DNA of 64,000 nucleotides from Membranipora membranacea. Lineage: Eukaryota; Bryozoa; Gymnolaemata; Cheilostomatida; Membraniporidae. Every line of letters starts with the position of its first letter. The first letter of the stretch is position 1. Below the pieces are notes generated by a model that ran no database searches, had not been told where the DNA came from, and saw only the letters and a program-made list of their open reading frames with translations. The position numbers were made by a program, and so were the translations under genes. The stretch spans positions 32,522,162-32,586,161 of the forward strand of contig OU612067.1 of assembly GCA_914767715.1 (NCBI GenBank), written 5' to 3'. Positions 33,988 to 44,826 of the stretch are shown piece by piece.

Positions 33988-34200
33988 TTTCTTTCTTATA
34001 ATGTAACATATTATAGGGGGAAAAAATATGGGGCGCTTCACGCATTTGTAACCGAAAGTGACGATCAACACCACTGTATATTTTGTTTGGCAGACAGGGT
34101 ACTTGCCATAGTATTAGATGTTGTTAAATCTAGTGCAGAATTGACGAACAAATGAACACCATCACCAGGAAAATGCTAGAATTTCCACAATGGACGACAC
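33988..34200 (+). repeat. ~215-bp dispersed repeat, copy a
   Basis: TTTCTTTCTTATAATGTAAC..., ATGGGGCGCTTCACGCATTT, GTGACGATCAAC and GCAGACAGGGTACTTGCC through ACAATGGACGAC. Copies b (37,180-37,393) and c (37,738-37,914) are highly similar. A frame YGALHAF...ADRVLAIVLDVV is open or nearly open in all three. Origin unknown. Confidence 0.85.
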
Positions 34201-34758
34201 TTTATTTCACAAGAACAATCCACCAATTATTGACCTGTTCTAATGAATTTCCAGCCAGGATCAAGGATCTAAGTCAATTTCATTGGAAGATATGACATAC
34301 AGATAGCTAGTCACCGCACTACCACTAAACATGTCTGTGCCCATAAATGCCAAGTTTCAAACAAATATTTCTGGGTCTAACAAATCTTTGCCAGCTGCTG
34401 ATATTTGATCATTAAAATCTCAGTTTTGTCCCTGACAGGAGGCTGCTGAAGGATGCTATTGAATATAACATACCTGGCTGCCAGGTCCTGTATACTTCAC
34501 TACACATTGGTCCTCACTTTTGAGTTATTGGCATGACCTTCCATACATTATTATGCAGTTGCTGGAGAGAAAACATCATCTGAGACTGGTTGTGATGAAG
34601 GATTCATAAAGAATGCAGATTTGGTGAAATTTCTAGGTGGTGACACTAGTAGGCGGATTTATCAGATGACTTGCAGAGATCTCACAACAACTTACTTATG
34701 CCAGTAAGACGCATGAATTAATCGTGAAAATGTGAAAATGAGTCATCGGCAGGTTTTA
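34201..34758 (+). other. Duplicated host sequence (matches 1,660-2,024 and 5,309-5,539 of unit 1)
   Basis: Shows the unit without the unit-1 LINE: the junction near 34,598 (GAAGGATTCATAAAGAATGC) is that LINE's empty site. It ends at the left copy of the 12-bp target duplication of the R2-like element. Confidence 0.7.
34747..34758. repeat. 12-bp target-site duplication, left copy
   Basis: CGGCAGGTTTTA, repeated at 37,046-37,057 on the other side of the R2-like element. The single-copy empty site is in unit 1 at about 5,528-5,539. Confidence 0.9.
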
Positions 34759-37045
34759 GAGATGATGATGAGAAGAGAGAGGATGAGATACAACATACAG
34801 TGGTGCGCGTACCACTGCACAACACACAGGTCTTCAGCTAGAAACCATGAGTCAAGCGCTGTTTCGAGGCCTTCTCTAGTACAACCTCCTCATGGCCGGC
34901 CCCAGCAGCATGAAGCCACCCCTGTGTGTTGATGAGCATCTCAATCAATCTCATCGATCCCTCAGTGCATTTTGTCAGTTTCGGTGGTTTGACATAATTG
35001 GTGTGTTTACGCTGTTGCGCAACCAGGGAGGCTGCCAACTCGTCATTGTTTCAGTGTAACAATGTTCGCCCCATCACTCTCATGCTTATACTCTAAGCCA
35101 AACCAGTGCAGGGAGGTTTGCCTTCCTTCAACTCATTGGCGCGACATTGCTAATCGTCAAGGCACCCGCCCCTCGTGCCATAGTTCACTACTCAAATTCA
35201 CCACATTTAGCATAGTACAACTCATACACAAGTCAGAGAGATGACTTGTTTGCGCTACAGCCAGTGGGCTGACTGTGATCTCCTGTCTTGCTCTGCCTGC
35301 CTTTTAGGCGATGGCCAAGCTTTTAATCCTATGTTTGTAATGCCTTAGATCTAACTCAGACTCACTCTGGTTTTTCACCCTGCAGAGTTTAAACTACTTT
35401 AATTTGAGTATTAAAGGCATAATCCCGCGTAGCCTTCTACCCAGCTCAGTTTGCTAATCATCACTTAATCCCCTCAATCTAATCCTTACAAGGATTATAA
35501 ACAAAGGAATTAAATGTGTGTTAAACCCCAGCTTACAAGCAATAGGATTACTTAGCTTTTGTCTTCACACAGTGCTGTTGCCAAATCCATGCAGATGCGC
35601 TTTCTGCCTCATGTACTATGCTTTTTGTGGCTTGTTTGAGTTCTCTGCCCGACAGCCCAACTCTAGTCAGAAATTTGGTAGCTGATCTAGCCATGAATCC
35701 ACGGCAGCCAACTTCCACTGCGAATAACTCGCAATTCCAACCTTTGTCTTGGCATTGTGTCACCAGATCTTCGTATCTTGTCAGTTTTCTCTCATGCGCG
35801 TTTGAGAGATTTTCTTCCCAAGGCACCGTCAATTCCATCAGTATTAGTGCTTTTTCTTTGTCAGACCAGACAATTAAGTCTGGTCTTTTGTTCGTGATCA
35901 CAATATGCTGTGGCATGCTGAGCTGCTCTGTGAGGTCGCATCTCACCTGCCATTCTCCGCTGTTCATCAATCCCTTTTTGCGCAAAATCTTTTCACGCGC
36001 TTCACCTCCAGCATTAGCATATTCACACTTCTCCGTGACATATTTACACAACACTTACAGGACTTGATTATGCCTATATGTGTATCTTCCAAGGCTCTGT
36101 GGGCAATTCGACAGAATATATCGAAGTGTGCCCTTGGCCGAGCACTCGGCCCACTTCGAGTTCTCGGTCAAATTCCAGCGTTCCAGGTTCGCCGGGGTCG
36201 GTAGTTGATCATAAGCTGCACCAACCAGAAAGCTGATCCTTTGTGGCTCCATCGACCACATTTCTGTCCATTTGAGCTGACGCTGCTCAACAGACTCCCA
36301 ACAAGTCCACCTGCCTTGTTGGGCTTGGCCTACAGCTTGTGTCTGGCGGCGCGCCTCTTCCATCTTGCGCACCTCATCAACTACCATCTCCCGTCTAACC
36401 TTTGGGCTTTCCTTTGAGAACCACCGGTTTGCTTCCCAGCCGATGCCATGACGTGCAGTTGTCACAGCACCCACAATCTCACTTATCTCCAGTCGAGATT
36501 TGGCATCTCTGACAGTCGCTGTGACAGACCACTTTTTACCAGTGTCAAGTGTTGGAGCACATTCCCTTATCACCTGGTCTGGTGACTCGTTCAACATCAT
36601 ATCCAGTCTCGCCTTTGATGTTTTGTACTCTTCCACAAGCGATTTCATAGGTAGTGAAAGAGTAAACGAACTGGCATACAGTGCATTAGTGTTGAAGCTC
36701 CTTGGAACTCCGAGCCACTTGCGCATGTGCTTGTTAATCATTTGCTCCATTCTCTCAACTGGTGTAAGCGGAATATCATAAACTGTCAGAGGCCACAGAA
36801 TTTGAGGCATGAGTGCAAAGTTGAGAATCCAGGCTTTGTATTTACCAGACAGTGCACATTTTTCAATCGCATCCAACCCTGTAATGAGTTGCTTTTTCAC
36901 CTCGTTTCCGCGGAACCTGTCTGTGATTGGTAAACTATACCATCTTCCTAAGCTCTTCACAGGCTGCTCTGCAAGGGTGGGAATACGCTCTGTTCCTATG
37001 AAGTAGGTATTTGGTACAGGTTTGCCTTTACACAAAGACAGGGAC
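34759..37045 (-). mobile_element. 5'-truncated R2-like LINE (restriction-like-endonuclease type), unit 2 only
   Basis: A 2,287-bp insertion on the - strand flanked by the 12-bp direct repeat CGGCAGGTTTTA. It holds the end of the RT, a zinc-knuckle-like region, a PD-(D/E)xK-type nuclease domain, and about 0.8 kb of 3' UTR. That UTR contains a near-palindrome, CAGTGGTGCGCGTACCACTG, and a GAT-rich 3' end. 5' truncation and the target duplication indicate target-primed reverse transcription. Clade (R2, Hero, NeSL or similar) is not resolved. Confidence 0.85.
35548..37035 (-). pseudogene. R2-like RT C-terminus plus restriction-like endonuclease ORF with one stop
   Basis: One continuous - strand frame from 37,035 to 35,548, interrupted by a single TAA at 36,055-36,057. 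The first part has IPTLAEQPVKSLGRWY (post-RT thumb), KYKAWILNFALMPQILWPLTVYDIP and RKWLGVPRSF. Next comes a degenerate zinc knuckle: CSAKGTLRYILSNCP, where the usual His is Tyr, followed by GRYTYRHNQVL. The part after the stop carries the nuclease core RPDLIVWSDKEKALILMEL (PD...E), VPWEENL, Lys-Tyr residues and VEVGCRGF. The truncated copy lacks RT catalytic motifs and cannot be autonomous. Confidence 0.85.
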
Positions 37046-37179
37046 CGGCAGGTTTTACACTGTAGATGAATCCATAGAAACTGTTTCTTTTATTTGTTTT
37101 TGCTTCTCAGCAAGTAAGGCAATATTGAAATGAACACAATCCATCCCACTAATATAATCTTAATATATATATATATTTT

Positions 37180-37393
37180 TTTTCTTTCTTATAATGTAAC
37201 ATCATATAGGGGAAAAAAATATGGGGCGCTTCACGCATTTGTAAACGAAAGTGACGATCAACGCCACTGTATATGTTGTTGGGCAGACAGGGTACTTGCC
37301 ATAGTATTAGATGTTGTTAAATCTGGTGCAGAATTGATGAACAAATGAACACCATCACCAGAAAATTATTAGCATTTCCACAATGGACGACAT
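37180..37393 (+). repeat. ~215-bp dispersed repeat, copy b
   Basis: Full-length match to copy a (33,988-34,200), ending ACAATGGACGAC. It lies next to the AT-rich tract where the unit-2 sequence leaves the unit-1 alignment (about 37,170). Confidence 0.85.
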
Positions 37394-37498
37394 AGGTTAG
37401 TGATAGGGAGGTGGGAGGGAAATTGACAGACTTATTCTTTTTCAAGACCGGCGTGGTGACCGGATGTAGATTGAAAGAAAGAATATGTGAGTAGCTGT

Positions 37499-37592
37499 GA
37501 ACAGTAGTTTTAAGAAAGCCTATCATTGGCTGAGAACAGTAGTTCTAAGAAAGCCTATCATTGGCTGAGAACAGTAGTTCTAAGTTTACCTT
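37499..37592. repeat. 35-bp tandem repeat, ~2.6 copies
   Basis: Unit begins GAACAGTAGTTCTAAGAAAG and ends CTATCATTGGCTGA; starts at 37,499, 37,534 and 37,569. Just left of it, at about 37,430-37,485, the ATTCTTTTTCAA/TTGAAAGAAAGAAT inverted repeat encloses the CCGGCGTGGTGACCGG motif also found at about 797. Confidence 0.8.
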
Positions 37593-37737
37593 ACCAATAA
37601 GTTGTCCTTAGTTGGTTGAGGGAGGGCAACTTTTTATTCAGTTGACCTGGATTATTTGTCATGTCTTGGGACTGATTGCCAAGACAAGGGAGGTGTTATA
37701 AGGGCAGAAAAAAATCTCTTTTGTACCAAAAACCTTA

Positions 37738-37914
37738 TTTCTTTCTTTCTCATAATGTAACATATTATAGGGGAAAAAAATATGGGGCGCTTCACGCATT
37801 TGTAACCGAAAGTGACGATCAACGCCACTGTATATGTTGTTTGGCAGACAGGGTACTTGCCATAGTATTAGATGTTGTTTAATCTGGTGCAGAATTGACG
37901 AACAAATGAACACC
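37738..37914 (+). repeat. ~215-bp dispersed repeat, copy c (cut off by the YR retrotransposon)
   Basis: Matches copies a and b up to GAACAAATGAACACCA and then ends abruptly where the tyrosine-recombinase element begins, suggesting that element inserted into this repeat. Confidence 0.8.
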
Positions 37915-37989
37915 AAACCAATTGTATTGAGCGAGGCACACCTAGCAAGCTCAGAACAATTGTTTCGCCAAAAATGCACCTTAGTTTAT

Positions 37990-38790
37990 CAAGATATATT
38001 TCTTGAAGGCATCGGATGACCACCTGCCAAAAGATCTTATTCTTGAGTCAGACCAGCCCTGAATGCTAGCCCAGTTAGTGCCACCTCGTCTCAGTGAGTG
38101 AGGAGTGACCCAACCCTCTATTTTTGAATCCTTTAGGACATCACTGAACTCTTTTCTGAACTCTGCTGTTGTGACTTCAAACTAAGGGCTGCTTCTGGAG
38201 GGTTTCAAGTGTTTTAAATACCTCTTAACGAGGCGAACTGGCATGTCTTTCCCCCTACTGCTTTAGTCATAATGCTTGCTGACTCTGCAGAATTCTTGAA
38301 AGAACTAATGTGCACTTCCATGGCACCCTTGCTAAAACACACATCGCCAAAAGACATATGATGCCCTGCTGAGGATATACAATACTCGCTAGGCGTAAGA
38401 ATCCATAAAAAGCACAAGATACCATGGCAGAAAAGCGCCTCCCATCTATACTCCCCAAGACCTGCTCTGCCTTAGTGATCAGAGTATGTAGTTGGTCAAG
38501 AGATATCGCCTGTGTTTTCTTTTGAGTTCTACCCTGTGAGTTTTTATACCCCTCAATATTAACTTTAGTTTATGAGTAGCAAAGGTAACCTCACTGTTCT
38601 GTTATACGCAAAAGAATTTTACTGCTGACACATGTGACAGCATTGCACTGTGTTTCTTTCCTTCTTGTGCCATGTTTGTGACCCACAACTCCATTGACGA
38701 AGTAGAGAATTTTTTGAGCTTGTGCTCAGAGCAGAACATTTTGTATTGGTTGTAAAATCGATCGTAAGACTTCTTTGAGCCCTCGGACAA
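37990..38790 (-). pseudogene. Tyrosine recombinase of the Ngaro/DIRS-like element
   Basis: The N-terminal SAM-like domain (KKSYDRFYNQYKMFC, WVTNMAQEGK) is at 38,790-38,602. A middle part with LRLASIVYPQQG-like residues follows in other frames (38,458-38,214). The C-terminal catalytic box is HSLRRGGTNWA (His-x-x-Arg, about 38,104-38,075), FGRWSSDAF and KKYI (catalytic Tyr, about 37,993-38,004). This integrase cuts and rejoins DNA via the Tyr. Frames are broken at least twice. Confidence 0.8.
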
Positions 38791-39048
38791 AGACTTGTCT
38801 AAGAAGCCCCTCGCCTTAGCTTAGCCCTCAGACCTGAAATAAATAGTGAAGGGAATCTTTTATGTATCATGAGAACGTACTTGTATTTCTAAAATAAACA
38901 TTGCACAATAATAATTAATGTCATGTGTTGCTTTGACCTTCTCACCCCCGCGCTTCACGTCCTTGGGCTCAAAGGTTAATTTTGTGCTTATGATTAGAAA
39001 AGAGAAATAGTTATTATTATTTGTCACCTTACGACCAGTATATATCTT

Positions 39049-40077
39049 TTACCCTACTTGGACACAGGTGTACCGGAAAGCTAGTTGGACAGGCAGCCAT
39101 GGTGGGAAATGGAGTTTAAATTCTCTGATTTTATTTCTGGACAACAAATCTGCAGCAATGTTCTCTAATCCTGGGATATGTCTGGCCACTAGGAGAATAT
39201 TTTGTTGCATGCATAGGAGCGCCAAAAGGTGTAGTAGCTTTCTCACAACAGCATATTTACAATACAGATGTTCTAAAATAGAGACTAGGGCCCCATTATC
39301 TGTCCTGTCCTCAACCACTGAATTTGCAAATTTTTCCTTCCACATGTGCACTGCTACGAATATTGGGAACAGCTCTAGGACTGTGATGTTTAAGTTTGTC
39401 CAAAGCTCATCTGGCCACATCCCATGGAACCAGGTGTTTCCCCAATAACCCCCATATCCTATTGATCCTGAAGCATCAGTGACCAGAGTGAAGTCTACAG
39501 CCCCTGCCACAAGATATTGGAACTGTTTACCGGGTGCTAAATAAGACAGATAATCTCTCCATACAACCAAATCAGATCTGGTCTCACAAGATATATGCCG
39601 CATGTGATTTTGATCAGATGACATGATACCCTTTAGACTGCCATACACACTACTGAGGTATGCACGGCCTGCTACTACAATCTGGGAAAGATGGCAAAGT
39701 TTACCTAGTAGTCTTTGCCAATATTTTACTCGCTGACGATCTTTAGATAGAAATGCATTGATGTGATTTAGGGCATCTGCTACCTTAGCTTGAGGAATAA
39801 ATAGACTCCCCTGTGCAGAATCTATCCCTATCCCTAGAAAGACAATTGATCTTGTAGCTTCTTCTGTTTTGTGAGCAGAAACAGGTACCTCTACATCCCT
39901 GCACACCCCTAAGATCCTATGGAGCACATCATTACAAGCATTCGCCCCAGAGGCAACAATGAGAAAATCATCTAGATAGTTAAAAATGCGACAATTGTGA
40001 TTTTGTATAGTGATGAAGAGCCATCGGAGCATATCACTTATCCTTTGGAAAATCTTGCAGCTGCTCCCTGCCCCCAT
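39049..40077 (-). pseudogene. RT palm (YLDD) and RNase H of the Ngaro/DIRS-like element
   Basis: Begins MGAGSSCKIFQRISDML, with the catalytic FNYLDDFLIV near residue 35, FLGIGIDS and a KLCHLSQIV connection. RNase H shows LVTDASGSIGYGGYWG (first Asp), VLELFPIF (Glu), EDRTDNGALVSIL (Asp) and ARHIPGLENIAADLLSR (His, Asp). These are the Ty3-like RT/RH features used by YR elements. Open for 342 codons, but the upstream half of the RT is out of phase behind a TAA near 40,098. Confidence 0.9.
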
Positions 40078-40079
40078 AG

Positions 40080-40634
40080 GTAATCTAGTATCAATGTAGT
40101 ATTAGCCATCTACCTTCATACCTAAGAACTGCCATTCTGATTTGGTGATGGAAACCATTCGATATGCATCTGATATATCAAGTTTGGCAAAATAGGCCTG
40201 GTCATGTTTGTTGAGTGATGTGTTACTACATCTCTTATGTTACAATATTTAACCTCATGGTTATGCGAGGGAATATTATCATTTACTGATGTTCCGTGTG
40301 GAGCTGATAGATCAAATATCATGCGCCATTTTTCAGAGTTAGCTTTTGGAATGACAAAGATTGGGGAAATCATCATGTCCTGAATGGGAAGTTTTTCAAA
40401 AGGTCCAATGATGCGGCCAAAGTCTGCTTCGGCGTGAAGTTTTTTTATGAGATGTTCTTGGTTCCTGCTTTTTTCTTTAACTGTTGCCACTACTTGAGGA
40501 CTGTGGCAAAGGTCAAGTTTGAACCCATTTCTGAAACCATTGGCGATGTACTGCAAGTCAGGAAAGGCCTCGATCATTCCCAGTAATTTTTTTACACAAG
40601 AAAAGAAAATCGTAAACATGTCGTTAATCAGCAT
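40080..40634 (-). pseudogene. RT fingers region of the Ngaro/DIRS-like element
   Basis: Carries ADFGRIIGPFEKLPI, SPIFVIPKANSEKWRMI and DLSAPHGTSVND (RT fingers), then after a frameshift YFAKLDISDAYRMV (motif A, first catalytic Asp) and WQFLGMKVDG up to a TAA. Together with 39,049-40,077 it makes one RT domain, broken by one shift and one stop. Confidence 0.85.
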
Positions 40635-40647
40635 GGTAACAAAATTT

Positions 40648-40760
40648 CATCTATTTGTGTGATTTACAATCTTTCACAGAATGACTACCCCTACACTGTT
40701 TACACTCGTGCTTATAACGACAATTTGTTCTGTTACACCCAAATGCTTGGTACGCAGATA
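40648..40760 (-). pseudogene. gag C-terminal zinc finger of the Ngaro/DIRS-like element
   Basis: On the - strand: FGCNRTNCRYKHECKQC followed by GSHSVKDC and a stop. The clustered C...C...H-x-C-x-x-C...H...C pattern is the nucleic-acid-binding finger at the end of gag in DIRS/Ngaro elements. The upstream frame has a stop within 15 codons. Confidence 0.7.
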
Positions 40761-40790
40761 GCCTAACTCAATGGGAATCTCCTAGAACAC

Positions 40791-41071
40791 ATACCTTCAC
40801 AAAAGATGATGATGCCTACAATAGAAATGTTACCCATGACATACAGATATGTAATCCTTCTAATGATAGCCCTATGTTTTAGTAATTAAGTTGATTAGTG
40901 GGATCATGCAGGTAGGAGATGGCAAGTACCCTTCTTCAGCAGATACGTGCTTCCTATCAGTTTATTTAAAAATTTTTTATGTGCTTTCTTAGTCCAGAGT
41001 CGACGGTGACCAGGCACCAACTTGCACTAGCTGTTGTCAGCACTAGCACTAGCACTAGCTTTTATTGTCAG
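40791..41071. other. Right flank of the YR element
   Basis: No coding sense. It contains three CACTAG units at about 41,039-41,058 just before the acceptor of the receptor TM exon. The unit-1 alignment resumes at about 41,061. Confidence 0.5.
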
Positions 41072-43462
41072 GGAATGTTCCTACCCAGACTGAGATCACC
41101 CAAGATGAATTGCCACCCATTGTGCCTATGAGGACAACTACCGCAGGGACCAAATATACAACAACAGCAAACACAAAAGCAGGCAGAACAACCCAGTCTA
41201 CATCACAACCGCCATCATTCCAGACTACTGAGCGATTGACAGTATCACCCTCCATAAAAGTCACACAAGACACTACTATTGCTGATGAGCAAACAGACAC
41301 AGCAGATAAGAAAAAGATATGGATCATAATTGGCCTTGTCATTGGAATCATCTTTGTTGCAATCATCATTATATTGGTCATCGTTGTCATTAAGAAACGA
41401 AGGTAAGTTTATAGTGTATCAAATCCATGCTCTATAGTCCTTGTTAAAACCACCCAATAAACTAATCAAAAAAACACCATTCCACTCCGACGAGGATACC
41501 ATACCTTTGCTTTGACTCAATTAACCATTTTCGACTTTTGATAAACTAAAATATTGATATATATATACTTTTATTGTCATTCTACATCATCTTTAGGAAT
41601 GTTTCATTGCATTTAGGAATTTCAATTCATTTAGGAATTTCATTGCAGAGGATCTGCTTCATCCAGGCAAACTAGAGTGACTACACCTGAGATAAAAGAG
41701 AATGTGATATCATTGACAAGAAATCAACAGTCTGGCTCTGTTGGTAGGTATGAGGTAAAACTGCCCTAACACATACTGACCATATAAACATCTGCTAATA
41801 CCTGTTAAGAGCGATGAAATATAAATTATTCACTGAAAACCTGACCAACCCTGAAAGGAATTCAAAAGTTTGCAATATATACTATATGAAATTACTTCAC
41901 TTCATTTAGGCTGCATGATTCCTTCTGGAATATTGCGCCAGTGTATTAGTCTCCTGCTCCCTCCATCTTGACCGATCTTTTGCCATCTCTGCTGCTTCAC
42001 TCCAGGGTATGAAATCAGTACCTGTAAATTGAAAAATTGCATTTCCAACTTTTTATTTCAGCCCTCAGTCATATATATGATGAAGGAGAGGAGATAGATA
42101 TAGACTCTAGCAGCCAGCAAACACCACTTCAACAAATCCTTACTACAAGCCAGCACACAGTATCACACATGGATATTAATGATCATCCAGATTATGAAAA
42201 CTATAATCTTGAAAGGTAAAATAGAAACTCAGGCTTTGTAGTTGATTAACATGAGCCTTACAAGCCGAGGGTTTCAGCAATCCCTGTCAATGACATTGAT
42301 GGGAGCGATTCATCTAAGACAAGGCTGTATCTACCGCTCTCTGCCTGATGATAATATTAAATCTAGAGTGATTTCTAGAGAGTTTTCATGGGTGGGGCTC
42401 CTATATTAGGATATGATAACTCTACCACAACCAATGAGATCGATAATTAGTCACAATTCATGTAATAGTCATAATTCAATTTTTTTGTAAACATGAGATG
42501 AAACTGGAAAGCATTGCTAGAAAATTTTGTGGAATATGGAAATGTGCCAAGAGTAAACATCTGGGAATAAAATTCAATACTTTAATTCTGTAAAAATAGA
42601 AAAGGCAGTCGATTATGCAATCGATACGGCAATCTATATGGCAGAACCCCTCATACCCCTGTCCTCAAAATGAAACACTCCTATAATAAAAATTCATTTA
42701 TATTATTAAAGATCTCATGTATTTCACTCTCTCTACTCCTTGTTTTATCGATTGATACAGATTGTCACTGTCACACTCTGCATCTCATTGTGAATGATCT
42801 AATTATCTCCATTGAATTTCACAATCGCAAGCAAATACATGGTTAACTGCCTTCTTTATCATTGCAAGCAGAGATTACCAGAATATTATGAGATAAGATG
42901 GACGACTGACTCCCCAGAATGAAAATAAATCTACACAACCTAACAGAGGTCAAGGTGAGACAAAGATCAATTATTATTGTAATATAATGTAGGCCTCATC
43001 TGGAATCATATCATGCGATAGATGTTACAATCAATAGTGAAACCTTCTCTGTTAATTTTTTGTAGCTCAAGAGAAGTTATCTTACAGAACTCAATAAATC
43101 TACTCAGTACAATCATACGGAAGTACTTTATTACTCTTAGCTGCGGTACTACCAGTCACTAAGTTTAGACAAAAACAATGTTTTTTATTCAACTGTTGTT
43201 TAATGGAATTGACTTTTTAGAATAATCTTACCTTCAAGTCATGAATTCAGATGGTTTTTGTTTCTCCTTATTTGCAGCGACATATGAGACATCGCACACA
43301 ATTCCACCAACAGATCAGAACCATATCTACTCCTCGCTCAATCCAACTATAAATGACTTACACTGTTTACCATTCAGAGAGGTGTTTGCGGGTGTGCCAG
43401 AGTTAGTGGGAGGAAACGAGACAAGTACATTGGCAACCCTTGTTTCATGGCATCAGCTTTAA
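41072..43462 (+). pseudogene. Receptor-like gene, 3' exons: stalk, TM, tyrosine tail, alternative last exons (unit 2)
   Basis: Exons: 41,072-41,402 (NVPTQTEIT..., Thr/Ser/Pro-rich probable O-glycosylated stalk, TM helix IWIIIGLVIGIIFVAIIIIL, then IKKRR), 41,649-41,743, 42,062-42,215, 42,872-42,954. Two mutually exclusive last exons are both in phase: 43,066-43,097 (QEKLSYRTQ, stop) and 43,278-43,462 (YETSHTI, HIYSSLNPTI, ending VSWHQL). The tail holds IYDEGEE, YENYNLE, DYQNI and IYSSL. The Y-x-N motifs are the type bound by Grb2-class SH2 domains when phosphorylated, and Y-x-x-L occurs in the long tail. A TAA in the fourth exon (42,894-42,896; CAA in unit 1) would cut the tail short. The upstream CUB exon (33,568) is phase-compatible. 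Product name and ligand unknown. Confidence 0.65.
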
Positions 43463-43687
43463 TTCTTAACACACCAGCTTGGGGTATCAACCTTTGTCAA
43501 AAGTCCCATATGTGAAGCCCAAATAATCTTATTAAAATATTTTACTATCGAAGCTTATTTATGCTAACGAAAATGATTATAATATGTAGGTATACCACTT
43601 AGGATTCTAACCATTGCCACTACGATGCAAATCTTTTACCTATATATACATTTATTGTCAATCTACAGTCATCTTTAGGAATGTTTT

Positions 43688-44826
43688 TCATGCAGTTACA
43701 GAACAAAAAAACTTAAGCGGAGAGCAAAAGAAAAAATACACAAGTAATAAAAATTTATAGGACTTAAAGCGCTTTGATAGTTGTTGTTCAAAATGAGTAA
43801 GTTTGGTTTCTGAGCATATCTGAATTGGTAAAGAGTTAAAAGTTGTAGTGATTTTTTGTCTTAATTGATCGCTGTGATAATTTAATAGATCTTTGTCTCT
43901 AAAAGAGTTTTTAGAGCTAGCTGGAATAAATCCTTCCAAAAGGAAGTCAGGTGCCATCAAATGCAAAATTTGAAAACCAAAAATACAGGTGAAATGACCA
44001 GCAAGGAGAGGAAAAGGAATCAGACCAAGAGATGTATGTAAATCTCTTGTATGTATTAGATGATACGGTGTGTGGTTGACATTTGCTATTAGGCGGAAAG
44101 CCCTCTTTTGGAGCAAGTATATTCTTTCAAGAATATATTGTGGTGATAGGTTACCATATATGCGGATGCCATATATCATATGACAAAAGACATACTGGAA
44201 ATAAAAGTTACGAGATGACCTACTATCTAGGAATGCCCTGCATTTCACGAATAATGCCAAACTTTTGTTTATTTTGGTGCAAATCTGGTCTACATGATCA
44301 GCCCATGTAAATGAGTCATTCAAAGTAAAACCAAGGAGTTTGGTATTGACATTTCGATTAAGTTTTTTATGGTCAATTTTTAGATCTAAATCTAGAGATG
44401 TGGCTCTATGAGAGGGTTGTAGAAGCATATAGTGAGATTTTTTTATGTTTAACAACATCCTATTATTCCTACACCAACTTTCTATCAAGTGAAGATCAGT
44501 ATCATATAAATCATTAAGTGTATCAAAGTTGTCGGATTTTGACACAAAAACTGTATCATCAGCGCAGGCAAATGCCTTGGAATGTAATGTGTAGGATAAA
44601 AGACCATTGAAGTATATGAGGAATAAACTTGGTGCCAGAATTGAGCCTTGGGGGACACCAATGTCTATTGGAAGAATTTTCAGAGCTTCTTGCACCTTGT
44701 TGTGTAGCTACAAATTGTGTCCTATCTGTTAGGAAAGATTTTATGAGAGAGTGCAGTTTGCCCGTTAGACCGTACATTGTCAATTTCCTCAAAAGGATCT
44801 TATGGTCGACGCAGTCAAAAGCTTAA
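43688..44826 (-). pseudogene. 5'-truncated LINE RT fragment (unit 2)
   Basis: The - strand starts abruptly inside RT motif A ([13 protein letters not shown] at about 44,820). It frameshifts once near 44,690 and is then open for 335 codons: [20 protein letters not shown] (motif B), [12 protein letters not shown] (catalytic Asp pair, Cys before it), KLLGFTLNDSFTWADHVDQI, KINKSLALFVKCRAFL and GLIPFPLLAGHF. Truncation inside the RT marks it as a dead-on-arrival copy. The same fragment in unit 1 (9,720-10,735) is shorter and more mutated. Confidence 0.85.

Larger units (their letters stand above)
37915..40790 (-). mobile_element. Ngaro/DIRS-like tyrosine-recombinase retrotransposon, decayed, unit 2 only
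   Basis: On the - strand in order: gag C-terminal zinc finger, reverse transcriptase, RNase H, tyrosine recombinase. No methyltransferase lies between RNase H and recombinase, which favours a Ngaro- or PAT-type element over DIRS1. Several frameshifts and stops separate the domains. The terminal split direct repeats were not resolved. It sits between receptor ectodomain and TM exons of unit 2. Confidence 0.85.

Noticed and set aside
34732-35244. Small open frames at 34,732-35,244
   Set aside because: They fall in the 3' UTR of the R2-like LINE and are absent from unit 1 together with the element.
35618-36204. Long + strand open frames over the R2-like region
   Set aside because: They are antisense to a clear endonuclease/RT frame on the - strand and show no domain.
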